Positions 40,628 through 50,375 are shown, numbered from the stretch's first letter. The stretch is DNA of 64,000 nt from Nonomuraea candida (GCF_000725485.1 NZ_JOAG01000013.1:119586-183585), one strand, 5' to 3'. Program-made: numbers and translations. Notes: generated from the letters alone by a model not told the origin.

Positions 40628-41382
40628 GCCGCCGTCCCCAGGTACGCCTCGATCACGGCCGGGTCCCGCTGGACCTCCTCGGGCGGGCCCTCGGCGATCT
40701 TGCGGCCGAAGTCCAGGCAGACGATGCGCTCGCAGATGCCCATGACGAAGCCCATGTGGTGCTCGACCACGATCACCGTCAGGCCGTACTCGGCGCGGAT
40801 CGCGCCCAGCGTGCCGGCGAACTCCTCGACCTCGGCCGCGTTCAGCCCGTTCACCGGCTCGTCGAGGAGCAGCAGCCGGGGCCGGGCGACCAGCGCGCGG
40901 GCCAGCTCCACCCGTTTGAGCGTGCCGAACGGCAGCCCGGTCGCCGGGTGCGCGGCCACCCCGGTCAGGCCCAGCCGCTCCAGCACGGCGTCGGCGTCGG
41001 CGCGCAGCGCGCGTTCCTCGCGGCCCACGCCGGGCAGCCGCAGCCCGGCGGAGAAGAAGCCGGCGCGGCCCCGGTGGTGCGCGCCGACCAGCACGTTGTC
41101 CCGTACCGACAGGCGCGGGAAGAGGCCCAGGTTCTGGAACGTCCTGGCGATGCCCAGGCCCGCGATGGCGTGCGGGGCCACGGCGGTGAGGTCGCGGCCC
41201 TCGTAGGAGATCGTCCCGGCGTCGGGGTCGTACCGCCGGGTCAGGCAGTTGAACAGGGTGGTCTTGCCGGCGCCGTTCGGCCCGATGAGCCCCACCATCT
41301 CCCCGGCCGCCACCTCGAACCCCACGCCGTCCAGCGCGGTGATGCCGCCGAAGCGAACGGTAAGATCGTGTACCTCCAGCAT
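40624..41382 (-). CDS. livG: ABC transporter ATPase, LivG type
   Basis: A 252-residue ATPase and first gene of the liv operon. Walker A is GPNGAGKTT; the LivG motif is IARTFQNLGLFPRLSVRDNV; Walker B is RLLLLDEPVNGLN, then HHMGFVM. The signature region reads LPFGTLKRVE, where LSYGQQRR-type is usual, so the first and third residues are substituted; this variant occurs in some relatives. An operator-like palindrome lies 13 bases before the ATG. Confidence 0.92.
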   Translation of the reverse strand: MLEVHDLTVRFGGITALDGVGFEVAAGEMVGLIGPNGAGKTTLFNCLTRRYDPDAGTISYEGRDLTAVAPHAIAGLGIARTFQNLGLFPRLSVRDNVLVGAHHRGRAGFFSAGLRLPGVGREERALRADADAVLERLGLTGVAAHPATGLPFGTLKRVELARALVARPRLLLLDEPVNGLNAAEVEEFAGTLGAIRAEYGLTVIVVEHHMGFVMGICERIVCLDFGRKIAEGPPEEVQRDPAVIEAYLGTAA

Positions 41383-41394
41383 CCGGCCTCCTGG

Positions 41395-41407
41395 AGAACA
41401 ATGTTCT
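41395..41407. promoter_or_regulatory. Palindromic operator in front of the liv operon
   Basis: Perfect 5-base arms agaac / gttct are separated by aat. It lies between livG and the divergent PucR-type gene, close to the livG start where it could block initiation. The AAC…GTT core is reminiscent of sites bound by TetR-type regulators of acyl-CoA metabolism. Confidence 0.5.
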
Positions 41408-41560
41408 GAAGTTGGCCTCAGCGTAGGAGCCGCTCGTCAGGGGCCGCATTGGGCACGGTGACCCAAGATGTCCCCGGCGAGTTGTCCTCTGAGCACAGGG
41501 TGGGTCTCGGACCGGTCACAACCCGTTGACCGTGCGGCGATGGGCATGGATCATCCCGGC

Positions 41561-42919
41561 ATGTCCACTGGTTCGAGCACCGTGGAAGCCGCCGTCCGCG
41601 CCGAACGCAACCGCATCCTGTCCGAGCTGCTCAGCGCCCTGCCGGAGCTGGTCGACGTCGCGGTGGCGACGATGCGCGCGGAGATCCCCGCCTACGAGGC
41701 GCAGGGCCCGGCCTTCCACGCCGACGTGCGGGACCAGGTGGCCAAGCACTACCGGGCCAAGCTGGCCGTGCTCCTGGAGGAGCGCACGGTGACGTTCGAG
41801 GACATCTCCTTCACCCGGCGCGCGGCGATGCGCCGGGCCAGGGCCGGGGTGGCGCTGGCCGACTACATCAACGCCTTCCGGGTCGGGCAGCAGGTGTTCT
41901 GGGAGGCCGTGGTCGAGCGGTCGGGGCAGCGGTTCGCCGGCTGCGAGGCGGCGCTGTCGCTGGCGGCCCCGCTGATGAGGTACTGCGACTTCGCCAGCAC
42001 GCACGCGGCGAACGCGTACATGGAGTTCCAGCAGTACGCGGCGGCCGAGGCCGTGCGCGAGAGCCGGGACCTGCTGGAGACGCTGCTGGCCGGCGCCGTG
42101 CCCACGCGCGGCAGGGAGCTGGCCGCGGCGCAGGCGCACGGCCTGGCCCCCGACGCGCGCACGCCGCTGCTGGTGGTGACCGCGGTGCTGGCCGGGCTGT
42201 CGGCCGACCCCGAGGACGCCAGGCACGTGGCCTGCGCGGCCGTCGCGCGGATCGCCGGGAACGGCACGCGCACGCTGTCGGTCGTGCGCCAGTCGGAGAT
42301 CGTGGCCATCCCCGTGCTCGGCCCCGGCAACGGCCCCGAGGAGCTGTGCGACCGGCTGCAGGCGGCGGTGGCGGGCCTGGCCGCCGAGGGCATCCGGCTG
42401 GCCATGGGCGTCAGCACCGTCTGCACCGGCGCCGCGCAGATCCCGGCCGCCTACGAGGAGGCCAGGGCCGTGCTGGAGTTCGTGCCCGAGGAGGGCGGCG
42501 TGGCGGCGCTGCCCAGGATCACCCCGTTCCAGTACCTGGCGCTGAAGGCCGACGACACCGCGCGCAACCTGGTGGACGCGCGCATCACGTCGCTGCTGTC
42601 GGAGGACCGGGCGCGCGGCGGCGTGCTGACGGCCACGATCAGGGCGTTCGCCGCCGCCGACCTGAACCTGCGGGCCGCGGCCGAGCAGCTCCAGATCCAT
42701 CCCAACACCGCTCAGTACCGGCTGCGCCGGATCCAGGAGCGCACCGGGCGGAGCCTGCGCTCGATCAACGATCTTGTCGAGCTGCTCGTGGCGATCGCGC
42801 TGCACGACGCGCGGCCCGTACCGGGCCCGCCGACCAATACCGCGCGGGAAAGACTGGCTGCCGCGACCAATGAGAGCCGTGGGAGATCGGACGTACGGTC
42901 TTTCCATGAACCTCGCTGA
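41561..42919 (+). CDS. PucR/CdaR-type transcriptional regulator
   Basis: A 452-residue regulator. The N-terminal ~170 residues are a helical sensor domain (ILSELLSALPELVDVAVATM, ARAGVALADYINAFRVGQQV). The middle has a GGDEF-like region, and the C-terminus is a PucR HTH: AFAAADLNLRAAAEQLQIHP, then NTAQYRLRRIQERTG. ATG 41561 is chosen by family alignment; 41540 and 41546 are alternatives. No strong Shine-Dalgarno sequence. It is divergent from liv and overlaps the acyl-CoA ligase gene, so it may control both. Confidence 0.85.
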   Translation: MSTGSSTVEAAVRAERNRILSELLSALPELVDVAVATMRAEIPAYEAQGPAFHADVRDQVAKHYRAKLAVLLEERTVTFEDISFTRRAAMRRARAGVALADYINAFRVGQQVFWEAVVERSGQRFAGCEAALSLAAPLMRYCDFASTHAANAYMEFQQYAAAEAVRESRDLLETLLAGAVPTRGRELAAAQAHGLAPDARTPLLVVTAVLAGLSADPEDARHVACAAVARIAGNGTRTLSVVRQSEIVAIPVLGPGNGPEELCDRLQAAVAGLAAEGIRLAMGVSTVCTGAAQIPAAYEEARAVLEFVPEEGGVAALPRITPFQYLALKADDTARNLVDARITSLLSEDRARGGVLTATIRAFAAADLNLRAAAEQLQIHPNTAQYRLRRIQERTGRSLRSINDLVELLVAIALHDARPVPGPPTNTARERLAAATNESRGRSDVRSFHEPR

Positions 42920-44384
42920 CCGGCTCCACACCGCCGCCGTCCGGCTCGGCGGCAGAGCGGTTCTCACGCTGGACGAGGCGGAGCTCACCTACGGCGTGCT
43001 GGAGGAGCTGAGCGCACGCCTGGCCGCCCTGCTGCGGTGCCGCGGGATCGGCCCCGGCGACCGGGTCGCGATCATGCTGCCGAACGTGCCGGAGTTCGGC
43101 GTCGTCTACTACGGGGTGCTGCGGATCGGGGCGGTGGTGGTGCCGCTCGACCCGCTGCTGAAGCGGCGGGAGATCGCCGCGTACCTGGGGGACTGCGGGG
43201 CGCGGCTGCTGATCGCCTGGCACGCCTTCGCCGAGACGGCGGAGGCGGGCTCGGCCGGCACGCGGACCGACTGCTTCTTCGTCGTCCCCGGGGAGTTCCG
43301 CCGGCTGCTGCGCGGCGTCGCGGCCGAGCGCGAGATCGCCTCCATGGCGGCCGACGACACCGCCGTCATCCACTACACCTCCGGCACGACCGGCCGGCCC
43401 AAGGGCATCGAGCTGACCCACGCGAACCTGGGCGGCAACGCCGCCACCGTGGCGCGCATGCACGCGCTCGGCGTCGACGACGTGGTGCTGGGCGCGCTGC
43501 CGCTCTACCACACCTTCGGCCAGACCTGCTCGCTCAACGCCACCGTGCACGCGGGCGCGCGGCTGACGCTGCTGGGCCGCTTCGACCCCGGGCGGGCGCT
43601 GGAGGTGATCAGGCGCGACGGGGTGACCGTCTTCCAGGGCGTGCCGACCATGTTCATCGCGCTGCTCGACCATCCGGGCGCCTCCGACCTGTCGATGTTG
43701 CGGGTCTGCGCGTCGGGCGGGGCGGCGCTGCCGCTGGACGTGCTGCGCGCGTACGAGGCCAGGTTCGGCTGCGAGATCGTCGAGGGGTACGGGCTCAGCG
43801 AGACCTCCCCCGTCGCCGCGACCAACCGGGGCGGCGCGCACCGCAGGCCCGGCTCGATCGGCTGGCCCATCAGGGACGTCGAGATCAAGGTCGTCGGCGA
43901 GGACGGCCACGAGCTGCCCACCGGCGAGATCGGCGAGCTGGTGGTGCGTGGCCCCAACGTCATGAAGGGCTACTGGAACGACCCCGAGGCCACGGCGGAG
44001 GTCATCCGCGACGGCTGGTTCCACACCGGCGACCTCGGGCGCCGGGACGAGGACGGCTACCTCTTCCTGGTGGACCGCCGCCGCGACGTGATCATCCGCG
44101 GCGGCTACACCGTCTATCCGCGCGAGGTGGAGGAGGTGCTCTACGAGCATCCGGCGGTGCGGCAGGCGGCGGTGATCGGCGTGCCGCACCCCGAGCTGGG
44201 CGAGGAGATCGAGGCGGTGGTGGCCCTGCGCGCGCCGGTGAGCTGCGAGGAGCTGCGCGACTTCGTACGCGAGCGGGTGGCCGCCTACAAGTATCCGCGC
44301 CGCCTGTCGTGCGTGGACGAGCTGCCGATGAGCCCCACCGGCAAGATCCTCAAACGCGCCCTCCCCCGCCCGGCCGCCCGCTAG
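42906..44384 (+). CDS. AMP-forming acyl-CoA synthetase (FadD-like)
   Basis: A 492-residue ANL-superfamily ligase. AMP signature YTSGTTGRPKGIE, A4/A5 region EGYGLSETSP, GWFHTGDLG, RRRDVIIRGGYTVYPREVEE and the catalytic Lys in MSPTGKILKR are all present. Reaction: acyl acid + ATP + CoA to acyl-CoA. Length fits medium/long-chain or aromatic acid ligases. It starts inside the end of the PucR gene (14-base overlap). With the liv-type importer it suggests uptake and activation of an organic acid. Its stop overlaps that of the convergent gene (CTAG). Confidence 0.92.
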   Translation: MNLADRLHTAAVRLGGRAVLTLDEAELTYGVLEELSARLAALLRCRGIGPGDRVAIMLPNVPEFGVVYYGVLRIGAVVVPLDPLLKRREIAAYLGDCGARLLIAWHAFAETAEAGSAGTRTDCFFVVPGEFRRLLRGVAAEREIASMAADDTAVIHYTSGTTGRPKGIELTHANLGGNAATVARMHALGVDDVVLGALPLYHTFGQTCSLNATVHAGARLTLLGRFDPGRALEVIRRDGVTVFQGVPTMFIALLDHPGASDLSMLRVCASGGAALPLDVLRAYEARFGCEIVEGYGLSETSPVAATNRGGAHRRPGSIGWPIRDVEIKVVGEDGHELPTGEIGELVVRGPNVMKGYWNDPEATAEVIRDGWFHTGDLGRRDEDGYLFLVDRRRDVIIRGGYTVYPREVEEVLYEHPAVRQAAVIGVPHPELGEEIEAVVALRAPVSCEELRDFVRERVAAYKYPRRLSCVDELPMSPTGKILKRALPRPAAR

Positions 44385-46756
44385 AGCCGGTACGTCCGGG
44401 TGATCGCGACGATGCCGCCGTCCTCGCGGGTCGCGGCCACCAGGCCGGGCGGCATGGGCGTGAACCCGGGCACCGCCGCGAACCCGTCCCGCTCCCCGAT
44501 CGCGGTCACCCGCAACCCGCCCGCGTCCGCCGTGCCACTCGCCGTGCCGCCTGTGGTGCCGCTCGCCGGGCTTCCCGCCGCGCCTCCCGCCACGCGCAGG
44601 GTGAGCTCCACGCCGCCCCGGGGGATGCCGCGGAAGCGGAGCTCGCCCGGCCAGGTGTTCGCGCGGACGCCGGTCACCGGCACGGTCACCGGGCGCAGGC
44701 CGGCCGCCCTGGCGGTGGCCTCGACGATCGGCCGCTCGACGCGCAGGGTGAGGGAGCGCGCGCCCCTGCCCGCGGTGACCTTGAGCCGGTAGGTGTCGCC
44801 GCTCTTGGACAACACGCTTACCGTCGGCCCGTCGGCCTCGACCGCCGGGGCGCGGCCGGTCCACAGGCCGGTGCCGCGGACATAGCCGGGCGGCAGGAAG
44901 GAGGTGTCACGGCCGGCGACGTACTGCTTGGTCCAGGCGGACGGGTCGAGGTCGGCGCTGACCCATCCGGCGCTGCCGCTGTCGGCGTCCATCACGTACG
45001 CCAGGTGCGTACGCCGCGGGTTGGCCGCGTCGAAGCCGTCCAGCGCCAGCCCGGCGGGCACCAGCGCGACCGCCAGCGCGGCGGCGGCCAGCGGCGCCCC
45101 GAACGCGACGGGCCGGCCGAGCGGGCGCTCCGGGGCGGGCAGCCACAGCTCGACGACCGGCAGCGCGGTCAGCGCGAACAACGCCAGCACCACCGCGCTC
45201 ACCCCGCCGAGCGCCAGGCCCATGCCGTCGAAGACCACCAGGGCCAGCGCGGGCAGCAACGCCGCCGCCACGGACAGCCCCGCCGTCAGCGCCACCACCC
45301 GCACCACCCCGCCTCTGGGCGGCAGCAGGGCGACGATGCCGCCGAGGCCGGCGAACAGGGCGGGCAGCGCGAACATGAAGGAGGCTCCGGGCGCGATCTG
45401 CGCGCACGCCACGCCGAGCAGCGCCGGCCAGGCCAGCGCGCCGATGGCCAGCGCCGCGGGCCCGACCCTGCGCCGCAGCGTCAGATACCACCCCAGCACC
45501 GCCAGCCCGGCCATCACGGCCACGGCCGCGCGGAACGCCTCGGGCCGGTGCAGCAGGCCGCCCATCCCGTAGTAGTCGGGCCGCACCGCCACCAGCAGCT
45601 CCCACAACCCCTGCGCCAGCAGCGCCGCCAGCCCGACCGGCACCACGGCCGACACCGCGCCGACGACGATCCGGGCCGGGCCGGCCACCCGCCGCCGCCA
45701 CGCGAGCAGCGCCAGCCCGGCCACCGCCGCCACGCCCAGCCCGGCCAGCGGCCAGACCAGCGCGTTCGGGTAGGTGACCATGACACCGAAGAGCCGGAAG
45801 TAGGTCACGTCGTGGTCGGCGTCCAGCGCGGGCAGGTCGGCCGCGCCGAGGGCGCGCGCCAGGGCCAGCATGTTCGTGCCGTGGTGCTGCAGGCTGCCCC
45901 GGTTGAGCAGGGCGAGGGAGTCGTCGGCCGTGTGGTAGCGCGAGGAGTCCTGGATGTAGGCGAAGTTCATGCCGGTGAACCCGGCCTTGGTCAGCGGGGT
46001 GAAGTCGGTGTTGTTCGGCAGCAGCCGGTACAGCTCGACCATCATGGAGTCGCCCCGCGGGTACGGCACGGCCCCGGTGAACGCCGCCACCAGCCCGGCG
46101 TTGTCCTTCGAGGTCTCGAACATCAGCGAGGGGCCGCTGACCCCGCGCGCCTCCCAGTTCAGCAGCACGCCCCCGGCGCGCCCGAGCGGATGCTCCCTGA
46201 CGAACGCCTCGGCGCCGAGCACGCCGTCCTCCTCGCCGTCCGTGATCAGGAAGACCAGGTCGTTGCGGAGCCGGGTGTCACCGAGCGCGCGCACGGTCTC
46301 CAGCATCGACGCCACGGCGGCCGCGTCGTCGGAGACGCCGGGGCCCATCGCGGCGGAGTCGTAGTGGGCGGCGATCACCACCGTGCCGGTCGGGTCGGTG
46401 CCGCGCCGGGTGGCCACGACGTTGTGCACCTGCCCGAACGCCGCCAGCCCCGTCGAGGAGTTCGCCCCCACGGCGCGCTGGACCGCCACCTCCAGCCCCG
46501 CGGCCCGCAACTGGCCGGCCAGGTAGTCTCTGGCCCGCGCGCCGGCCGCGCTGCCGATCGGCCGCGGCCGGGTGGCGAACCGCTCAAGGTGCCGCACGGC
46601 CCGCTCGGCGCTGAACCGCTCGGCCGGGGCGGAGGCGGGCAGCGGCTGCATCGTGCTGTTCGTCATGGCGGTCAGCACGATCACGCCGGCCAGCGCGAGC
46701 AGGGCCAGCACCCCCGCCGTCACGCGGCGGGGGACGTCGAACAACTTTCCCATCAT
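44381..46756 (-). CDS. Membrane-anchored M28 metallopeptidase
   Basis: A 791-residue protein. After one N-terminal helix comes an M28 peptidase domain: VVIAAHYDSAAMGPGVSDDA (zinc His/Asp), FLITDGEEDGVLGAEAF (catalytic Glu and ligand) and the last zinc His in SRYHTADDSL. About ten helices follow (residues ~330-590), then a beta-rich outer domain. This layout resembles ERMP1/Pff1-type peptidases. The active site should face outside. A Gly/Ser/Thr linker (ASGTTGGTASGTADAGG) lies near the C-terminus. ATG 46753 is an alternative start. Confidence 0.88.
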   Translation of the reverse strand: MMGKLFDVPRRVTAGVLALLALAGVIVLTAMTNSTMQPLPASAPAERFSAERAVRHLERFATRPRPIGSAAGARARDYLAGQLRAAGLEVAVQRAVGANSSTGLAAFGQVHNVVATRRGTDPTGTVVIAAHYDSAAMGPGVSDDAAAVASMLETVRALGDTRLRNDLVFLITDGEEDGVLGAEAFVREHPLGRAGGVLLNWEARGVSGPSLMFETSKDNAGLVAAFTGAVPYPRGDSMMVELYRLLPNNTDFTPLTKAGFTGMNFAYIQDSSRYHTADDSLALLNRGSLQHHGTNMLALARALGAADLPALDADHDVTYFRLFGVMVTYPNALVWPLAGLGVAAVAGLALLAWRRRVAGPARIVVGAVSAVVPVGLAALLAQGLWELLVAVRPDYYGMGGLLHRPEAFRAAVAVMAGLAVLGWYLTLRRRVGPAALAIGALAWPALLGVACAQIAPGASFMFALPALFAGLGGIVALLPPRGGVVRVVALTAGLSVAAALLPALALVVFDGMGLALGGVSAVVLALFALTALPVVELWLPAPERPLGRPVAFGAPLAAAALAVALVPAGLALDGFDAANPRRTHLAYVMDADSGSAGWVSADLDPSAWTKQYVAGRDTSFLPPGYVRGTGLWTGRAPAVEADGPTVSVLSKSGDTYRLKVTAGRGARSLTLRVERPIVEATARAAGLRPVTVPVTGVRANTWPGELRFRGIPRGGVELTLRVAGGAAGSPASGTTGGTASGTADAGGLRVTAIGERDGFAAVPGFTPMPPGLVAATREDGGIVAITRTYRL

Positions 46757-46828
46757 GATCGGGAAGGCTAGGTTTCCGGACCCTGCGGCCGGAATGATGC
46801 GCGTACCCCGATCGGGCTGTGGTTTTCC

Positions 46829-49162
46829 TCAGGTCTCGTTGACGCAGCGCAGCACCGGGTACGAGGTGAGCGCCTCCGGGTCCAGTTCCTCCCCCGTCGT
46901 GACGTGGAAGGTCACGCTCTCCCCGGGCAGCAGCGTGACGAGCTGGTCGTCCACGGTCGCGGCCGGGTCGAGCCGGTCGGGGAAGATCGCCAGCTCGCGC
47001 ACGACGGTCGCGGCGGTGACGGTCACCGCGTAACCGCCCTCCTCCCGCTCCACGACCGCGGCCGCCTTGGCCTTGGGGTAGCCCATCTCCGGGTCCTCGG
47101 CCAGCGCGAACACCGCCCGCTCGCCGTCCAGCGCGGCGGTGACGAACAGGGCCCCGTCCGCCTGCGGCGGCGCGAGGCGCAGCGTGCCTCGGGCGGGGAC
47201 GGTGACCTGCTCGGCGCGTTCCGCGATGGCCGTGCCCGACAGGTCGCGCGCGGCCAGGTCGAGCGTGCCCGCCCACTCCTCGTCGGTGTCGTTGACCAGG
47301 ACGACGTCGGCGTCCAGCCGGGTGATCAGGCGGTCGGCGAAGGAGCGGCGCAGCGCGTACCACAGGGGCTTCCTGCGGCCCGCGCCGTCCACGGCGGCCC
47401 AGGACGTGACCGGCCAGCAGTCGTTGAGCTGCCAGACGATCGTGCCCATGCAGTACGGCATCAGCGCCCGGAACCGCTCCACCCCGTACGCCATCGCGCG
47501 CGCCTGGTTGAGCTGGGTGTAGTAGTGCCAGTCGTCGAACGTCTCCGGCTGCGGCAGGTGGCCGCCGAGGCCGCGCAGCAGCTTGGCCTGCCCGTCGTCC
47601 GCCTTCTGGTGGGAGGAGTCGGGCGTCAGCGGCTCGTCGGAGGAGGCGGCGCGCAGCGTGGCGTACGCGGGCGGCCCCTGGAAGCCGAACTCGGCCACGA
47701 AGCGCGGCTCGTAGGCGCCGTAACGCAGGTAGTCCTCGCGGTTCCAGACGTCCCAGATGTGCAGGGTGCCGGTCGAGGGGTCGAGCACGTCGCGCTCGGG
47801 ATCGCCCGAGTAGGGGCTGCTCGGCCAGTACGGCCGCGTCGGGTCCAGCTCGGCCACCACGCGCGGCAGCAGGTCGTAGTAGAACCCGGCGCCCCAGCTC
47901 CGGTCCCCCAGCGGCTCGCGCCAGCCCCAGCGCTGGTGACCCTCGACGTTCTCGTTGCTGCCGCACCAGAGCACCAGGCTCGGGTGCGCGGACAGGCGGG
48001 CGACGTTCTGCCGGGCCTCGGCCTCGACCTCGGAGCGGAACGGCTCCTCCTCGGGGTAGGCCGAGCAGGCGAACGGGAAGTCCTGCCAGACCAGCAGGCC
48101 CGCCCGGTCGGCCAGGGTGTAGAAGTCCTCCGACTCGTACACGCCGCCGCCCCACACCCGCAGCGCGTTGGCCCCGGTCTCCAGGGCCTGGCCGAAGCGC
48201 TCGGCCAGGCGCTGCGGGGTGACCCGGGCGGGGAAGCAGTCGTCGGGGATCCAGTTGAAGCCGCGCACGAACACCGGCCGGCCGTTGACGATCAGCCGGA
48301 AGGCGTCGGTGTCCAGCTCGACGGTGCGGAAGCCGATCTCGCGCCGCCACTCGTCGGAGCCGGCGCGCACGGTCAGCGGGTAGAGCGGCTGCGCGCCGTG
48401 CCCGCGCGGCCACCACCGCTCGGCGTGCGGCACGTCCAGGCGCAGCACGGCCTCGCTCTCGCCCGGCTCCAGCTTGGCCTCGACGCTGACGCCCGCCACC
48501 TCGGCGGTGACCGTGACGGGCGCGTCGCCGCCGCTGCGCTCGACGCGTACGTGCACGTCCACGCCGTCGCCGCGCACCAGCGGGCGCACCTCGGCCAGGC
48601 GCGCGCCCGACCAGCCGGCCAGCCCGATGGGCCGCCAGATGCCGCTGGTCACCAGCGTGGGGCCCCAGTCCCAGCCGAAGTTGCAGGCCATCTTCCTGAT
48701 GAAGGGATAGGGCTCGTCGTAGGGCCCGGGGCGCTCCCCGTGCCGGGCCCGCTGCTCCTCGGCGTAGGCGTACGGCGCGCGGAAACGCACTTCGAGCCGG
48801 TTCGCCCCCTCCCGCAGCGCCTCGCGGGCCGCGAAGCGGTAGGTGCGGTGCATGTTGGCGCTCTCGCCGAGCATGTGGCCGTTGAGCCGCACGGTCGCGA
48901 TCGTGTCGAGCCCCTCGCAGACGAGATCGACGCGCTCGTGCCCGTCGTCGTGCCAGTCGAAGGCGGTCGCGTAGACCCAGTCGGTCCGGCCGATCCAGCC
49001 CAGCCGCGTCTCGTTGTCGTCGCGGTAGGGGTCTTCGATGAGCCCGGCGGCGAGCAGGTCGGTGTGCACGCTGCCCGGCACGGCCGCCGGGATCTCGGCG
49101 AGCCCGCGCGGGTCGTCGCCGTCTGCTCGGAGGGTCCAGCCGTCGTGCAGCGGACGGTACAC
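46829..49162 (-). CDS. Beta-mannosidase, GH2 family
   Basis: A 777-residue cytoplasmic glycosidase. N-terminal jelly-roll (PAAVPGSVHTDLLAAGLIED, the usual beta-mannosidase start), Ig-like domain, then the TIM barrel with acid/base Glu404 in WCGSNE and nucleophile Glu491 in VAEFGFQG. NFGWDWGP and RVWGGGVYE are further beta-mannosidase marks. GTG 49162 lies 6 bases after ggggag. It would release mannose from beta-mannosides brought in by the ABC importer at 50453-53537. Divergent from a LacI gene with an operator between. Confidence 0.92.
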   Translation of the reverse strand: MYRPLHDGWTLRADGDDPRGLAEIPAAVPGSVHTDLLAAGLIEDPYRDDNETRLGWIGRTDWVYATAFDWHDDGHERVDLVCEGLDTIATVRLNGHMLGESANMHRTYRFAAREALREGANRLEVRFRAPYAYAEEQRARHGERPGPYDEPYPFIRKMACNFGWDWGPTLVTSGIWRPIGLAGWSGARLAEVRPLVRGDGVDVHVRVERSGGDAPVTVTAEVAGVSVEAKLEPGESEAVLRLDVPHAERWWPRGHGAQPLYPLTVRAGSDEWRREIGFRTVELDTDAFRLIVNGRPVFVRGFNWIPDDCFPARVTPQRLAERFGQALETGANALRVWGGGVYESEDFYTLADRAGLLVWQDFPFACSAYPEEEPFRSEVEAEARQNVARLSAHPSLVLWCGSNENVEGHQRWGWREPLGDRSWGAGFYYDLLPRVVAELDPTRPYWPSSPYSGDPERDVLDPSTGTLHIWDVWNREDYLRYGAYEPRFVAEFGFQGPPAYATLRAASSDEPLTPDSSHQKADDGQAKLLRGLGGHLPQPETFDDWHYYTQLNQARAMAYGVERFRALMPYCMGTIVWQLNDCWPVTSWAAVDGAGRRKPLWYALRRSFADRLITRLDADVVLVNDTDEEWAGTLDLAARDLSGTAIAERAEQVTVPARGTLRLAPPQADGALFVTAALDGERAVFALAEDPEMGYPKAKAAAVVEREEGGYAVTVTAATVVRELAIFPDRLDPAATVDDQLVTLLPGESVTFHVTTGEELDPEALTSYPVLRCVNET

Positions 49163-49249
49163 GTGATTCTCCCCATGCTGCTCTACTAAACCGAGTAAGC
49201 CCGCCAGACTCTATGTGTACGCCACATCTCCGGTCAACAGTCGTACCAT

Positions 49250-49259
49250 CGGTTAACCG
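49250..49259. promoter_or_regulatory. LacI-type operator (cggttaaccg)
   Basis: A perfect 10-base palindrome 21 bases before GTG 49281 and ~88 bases before the divergent beta-mannosidase start. The sequence ttaaccgtt recurs inverted at 50305-50313, upstream of the ABC importer operon, suggesting one repressor acts at both promoters. Confidence 0.6.
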
Positions 49260-49280
49260 TTGAAGCTCAGGAGGCCAGCA

Positions 49281-50300
49281 GTGAAGCGACCGACGATCGC
49301 GGACATCGCCAGAGAGGCCGGAGTCTCCAAGGGCGCCGTCTCCTACGCGCTGAACGGGCAGCCCGGCGTCTCCGAGGAGACCAGGCGGCGCATCCTGGCC
49401 ATCGCCGACCGGCTCGGCTTCCGCGCCAACAGCGCCGCCCGCGCCCTGGCCGGGGCGCACGCCAAGGTGGTCGGCCTGGCCCTGCCGCGCCCGCCGGCCA
49501 CGCTGGGGGTCGAGCCGTTCTTCATGGAGCTGATCAGCGGCCTGGAGGCGGAGCTGTCCACCCGCTCCTACGCGCTGCTGCTGCAGATGGTGCCGCACGA
49601 GGCCGAGGAGATCGACTTCTATCGCCGCTGGTGGAGCGAGAGCCGGGTGGGCGGCGTGCTGGTCTGCGACCTGCGCGTGCACGACGAGCGGGTGCGCGCC
49701 CTGCGCGAGCTGGGCCTGCCCGCCGTCGCGATCGGCCCGCCCTCCGCCGCGGGCGGGCTGGCCAGCATCTGGTCCGACGACGACGTCTCCATGGTGGAGG
49801 CCGTGGAATACCTGGCGGCGCTGGGCCATCGCCGGATCGCCAGGGTGGGCGGCATCTCCGAGCTGGCCCACACGGCGCTGCGCACGAAGGCGTTCGACGA
49901 GGTCTGCGCGCGGCTCGGGCTGAGCGCGCGCACCGTGCCCACCGACTACAGCGCCGAGGACGGCGCGCGGGCCACCCGCCTGCTGCTCGGCGCCCCCGAC
50001 CGGCCGACCGCGCTGATCTACGACAACGACATCATGGCCATCGCGGGCCTGACCACGGCCCAGGAGCTGGGCCTGTCCGTGCCGGCCGACCTGTCCATCG
50101 TGGCCTGGGACGACTCGCCGATCTGCCACCTGCTGCACCCGCCGCTGACCGCGCTGACCCGCGACATCGGCGCGTACGGCGTGCACGCGGCCCGGCTGCT
50201 GCTGTCGGCGATGGACGGCGCGCCGGCCGGGGACGTGCACGGCGAGCCGGCCCACCTCACGCCCCGGGGCAGCACCGCACCCCCTATGGTTGAAATGTAA
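49281..50300 (+). CDS. LacI-family regulator (paralogue 1 of 3)
   Basis: A 339-residue repressor. HTH: TIADIAREAGVSKGAVSYAL and NGQPGVS; hinge RANSAARALAG. The sugar-binding domain ends with the pattern YDNDIMAIAGLTTAQELGLS and VAWDDSPICHLLHPPLTAL. GTG 49281 follows caggagg. It lies between the beta-mannosidase and the importer and has an operator in its own promoter, so it probably represses both in the absence of a mannoside. Confidence 0.92.
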   Translation: MKRPTIADIAREAGVSKGAVSYALNGQPGVSEETRRRILAIADRLGFRANSAARALAGAHAKVVGLALPRPPATLGVEPFFMELISGLEAELSTRSYALLLQMVPHEAEEIDFYRRWWSESRVGGVLVCDLRVHDERVRALRELGLPAVAIGPPSAAGGLASIWSDDDVSMVEAVEYLAALGHRRIARVGGISELAHTALRTKAFDEVCARLGLSARTVPTDYSAEDGARATRLLLGAPDRPTALIYDNDIMAIAGLTTAQELGLSVPADLSIVAWDDSPICHLLHPPLTALTRDIGAYGVHAARLLLSAMDGAPAGDVHGEPAHLTPRGSTAPPMVEM

Positions 50301-50375
50301 ATGTAACGGTTAAGCAACATAGCCACAGCATGTCTTTACATCTCGCACTTTAGCGGCGGACGATTCCGTCCACTT

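Noticed and set aside
43037..46771. Long plus-strand frame across the acyl-CoA ligase and the M28 peptidase
   Set aside because: Composition is Arg/Gln/His/Gly-rich as expected for shifted GC-rich codons; the ligase is in another frame and the peptidase on the other strand.
46584..50255. Very long open frame on the minus strand through the beta-mannosidase and LacI region
   Set aside because: It is a by-product of high GC content in the frame opposite or offset to real genes; its sequence is Arg/Gly/Ala/Pro-rich without motifs, while the true genes there have full domain signatures.
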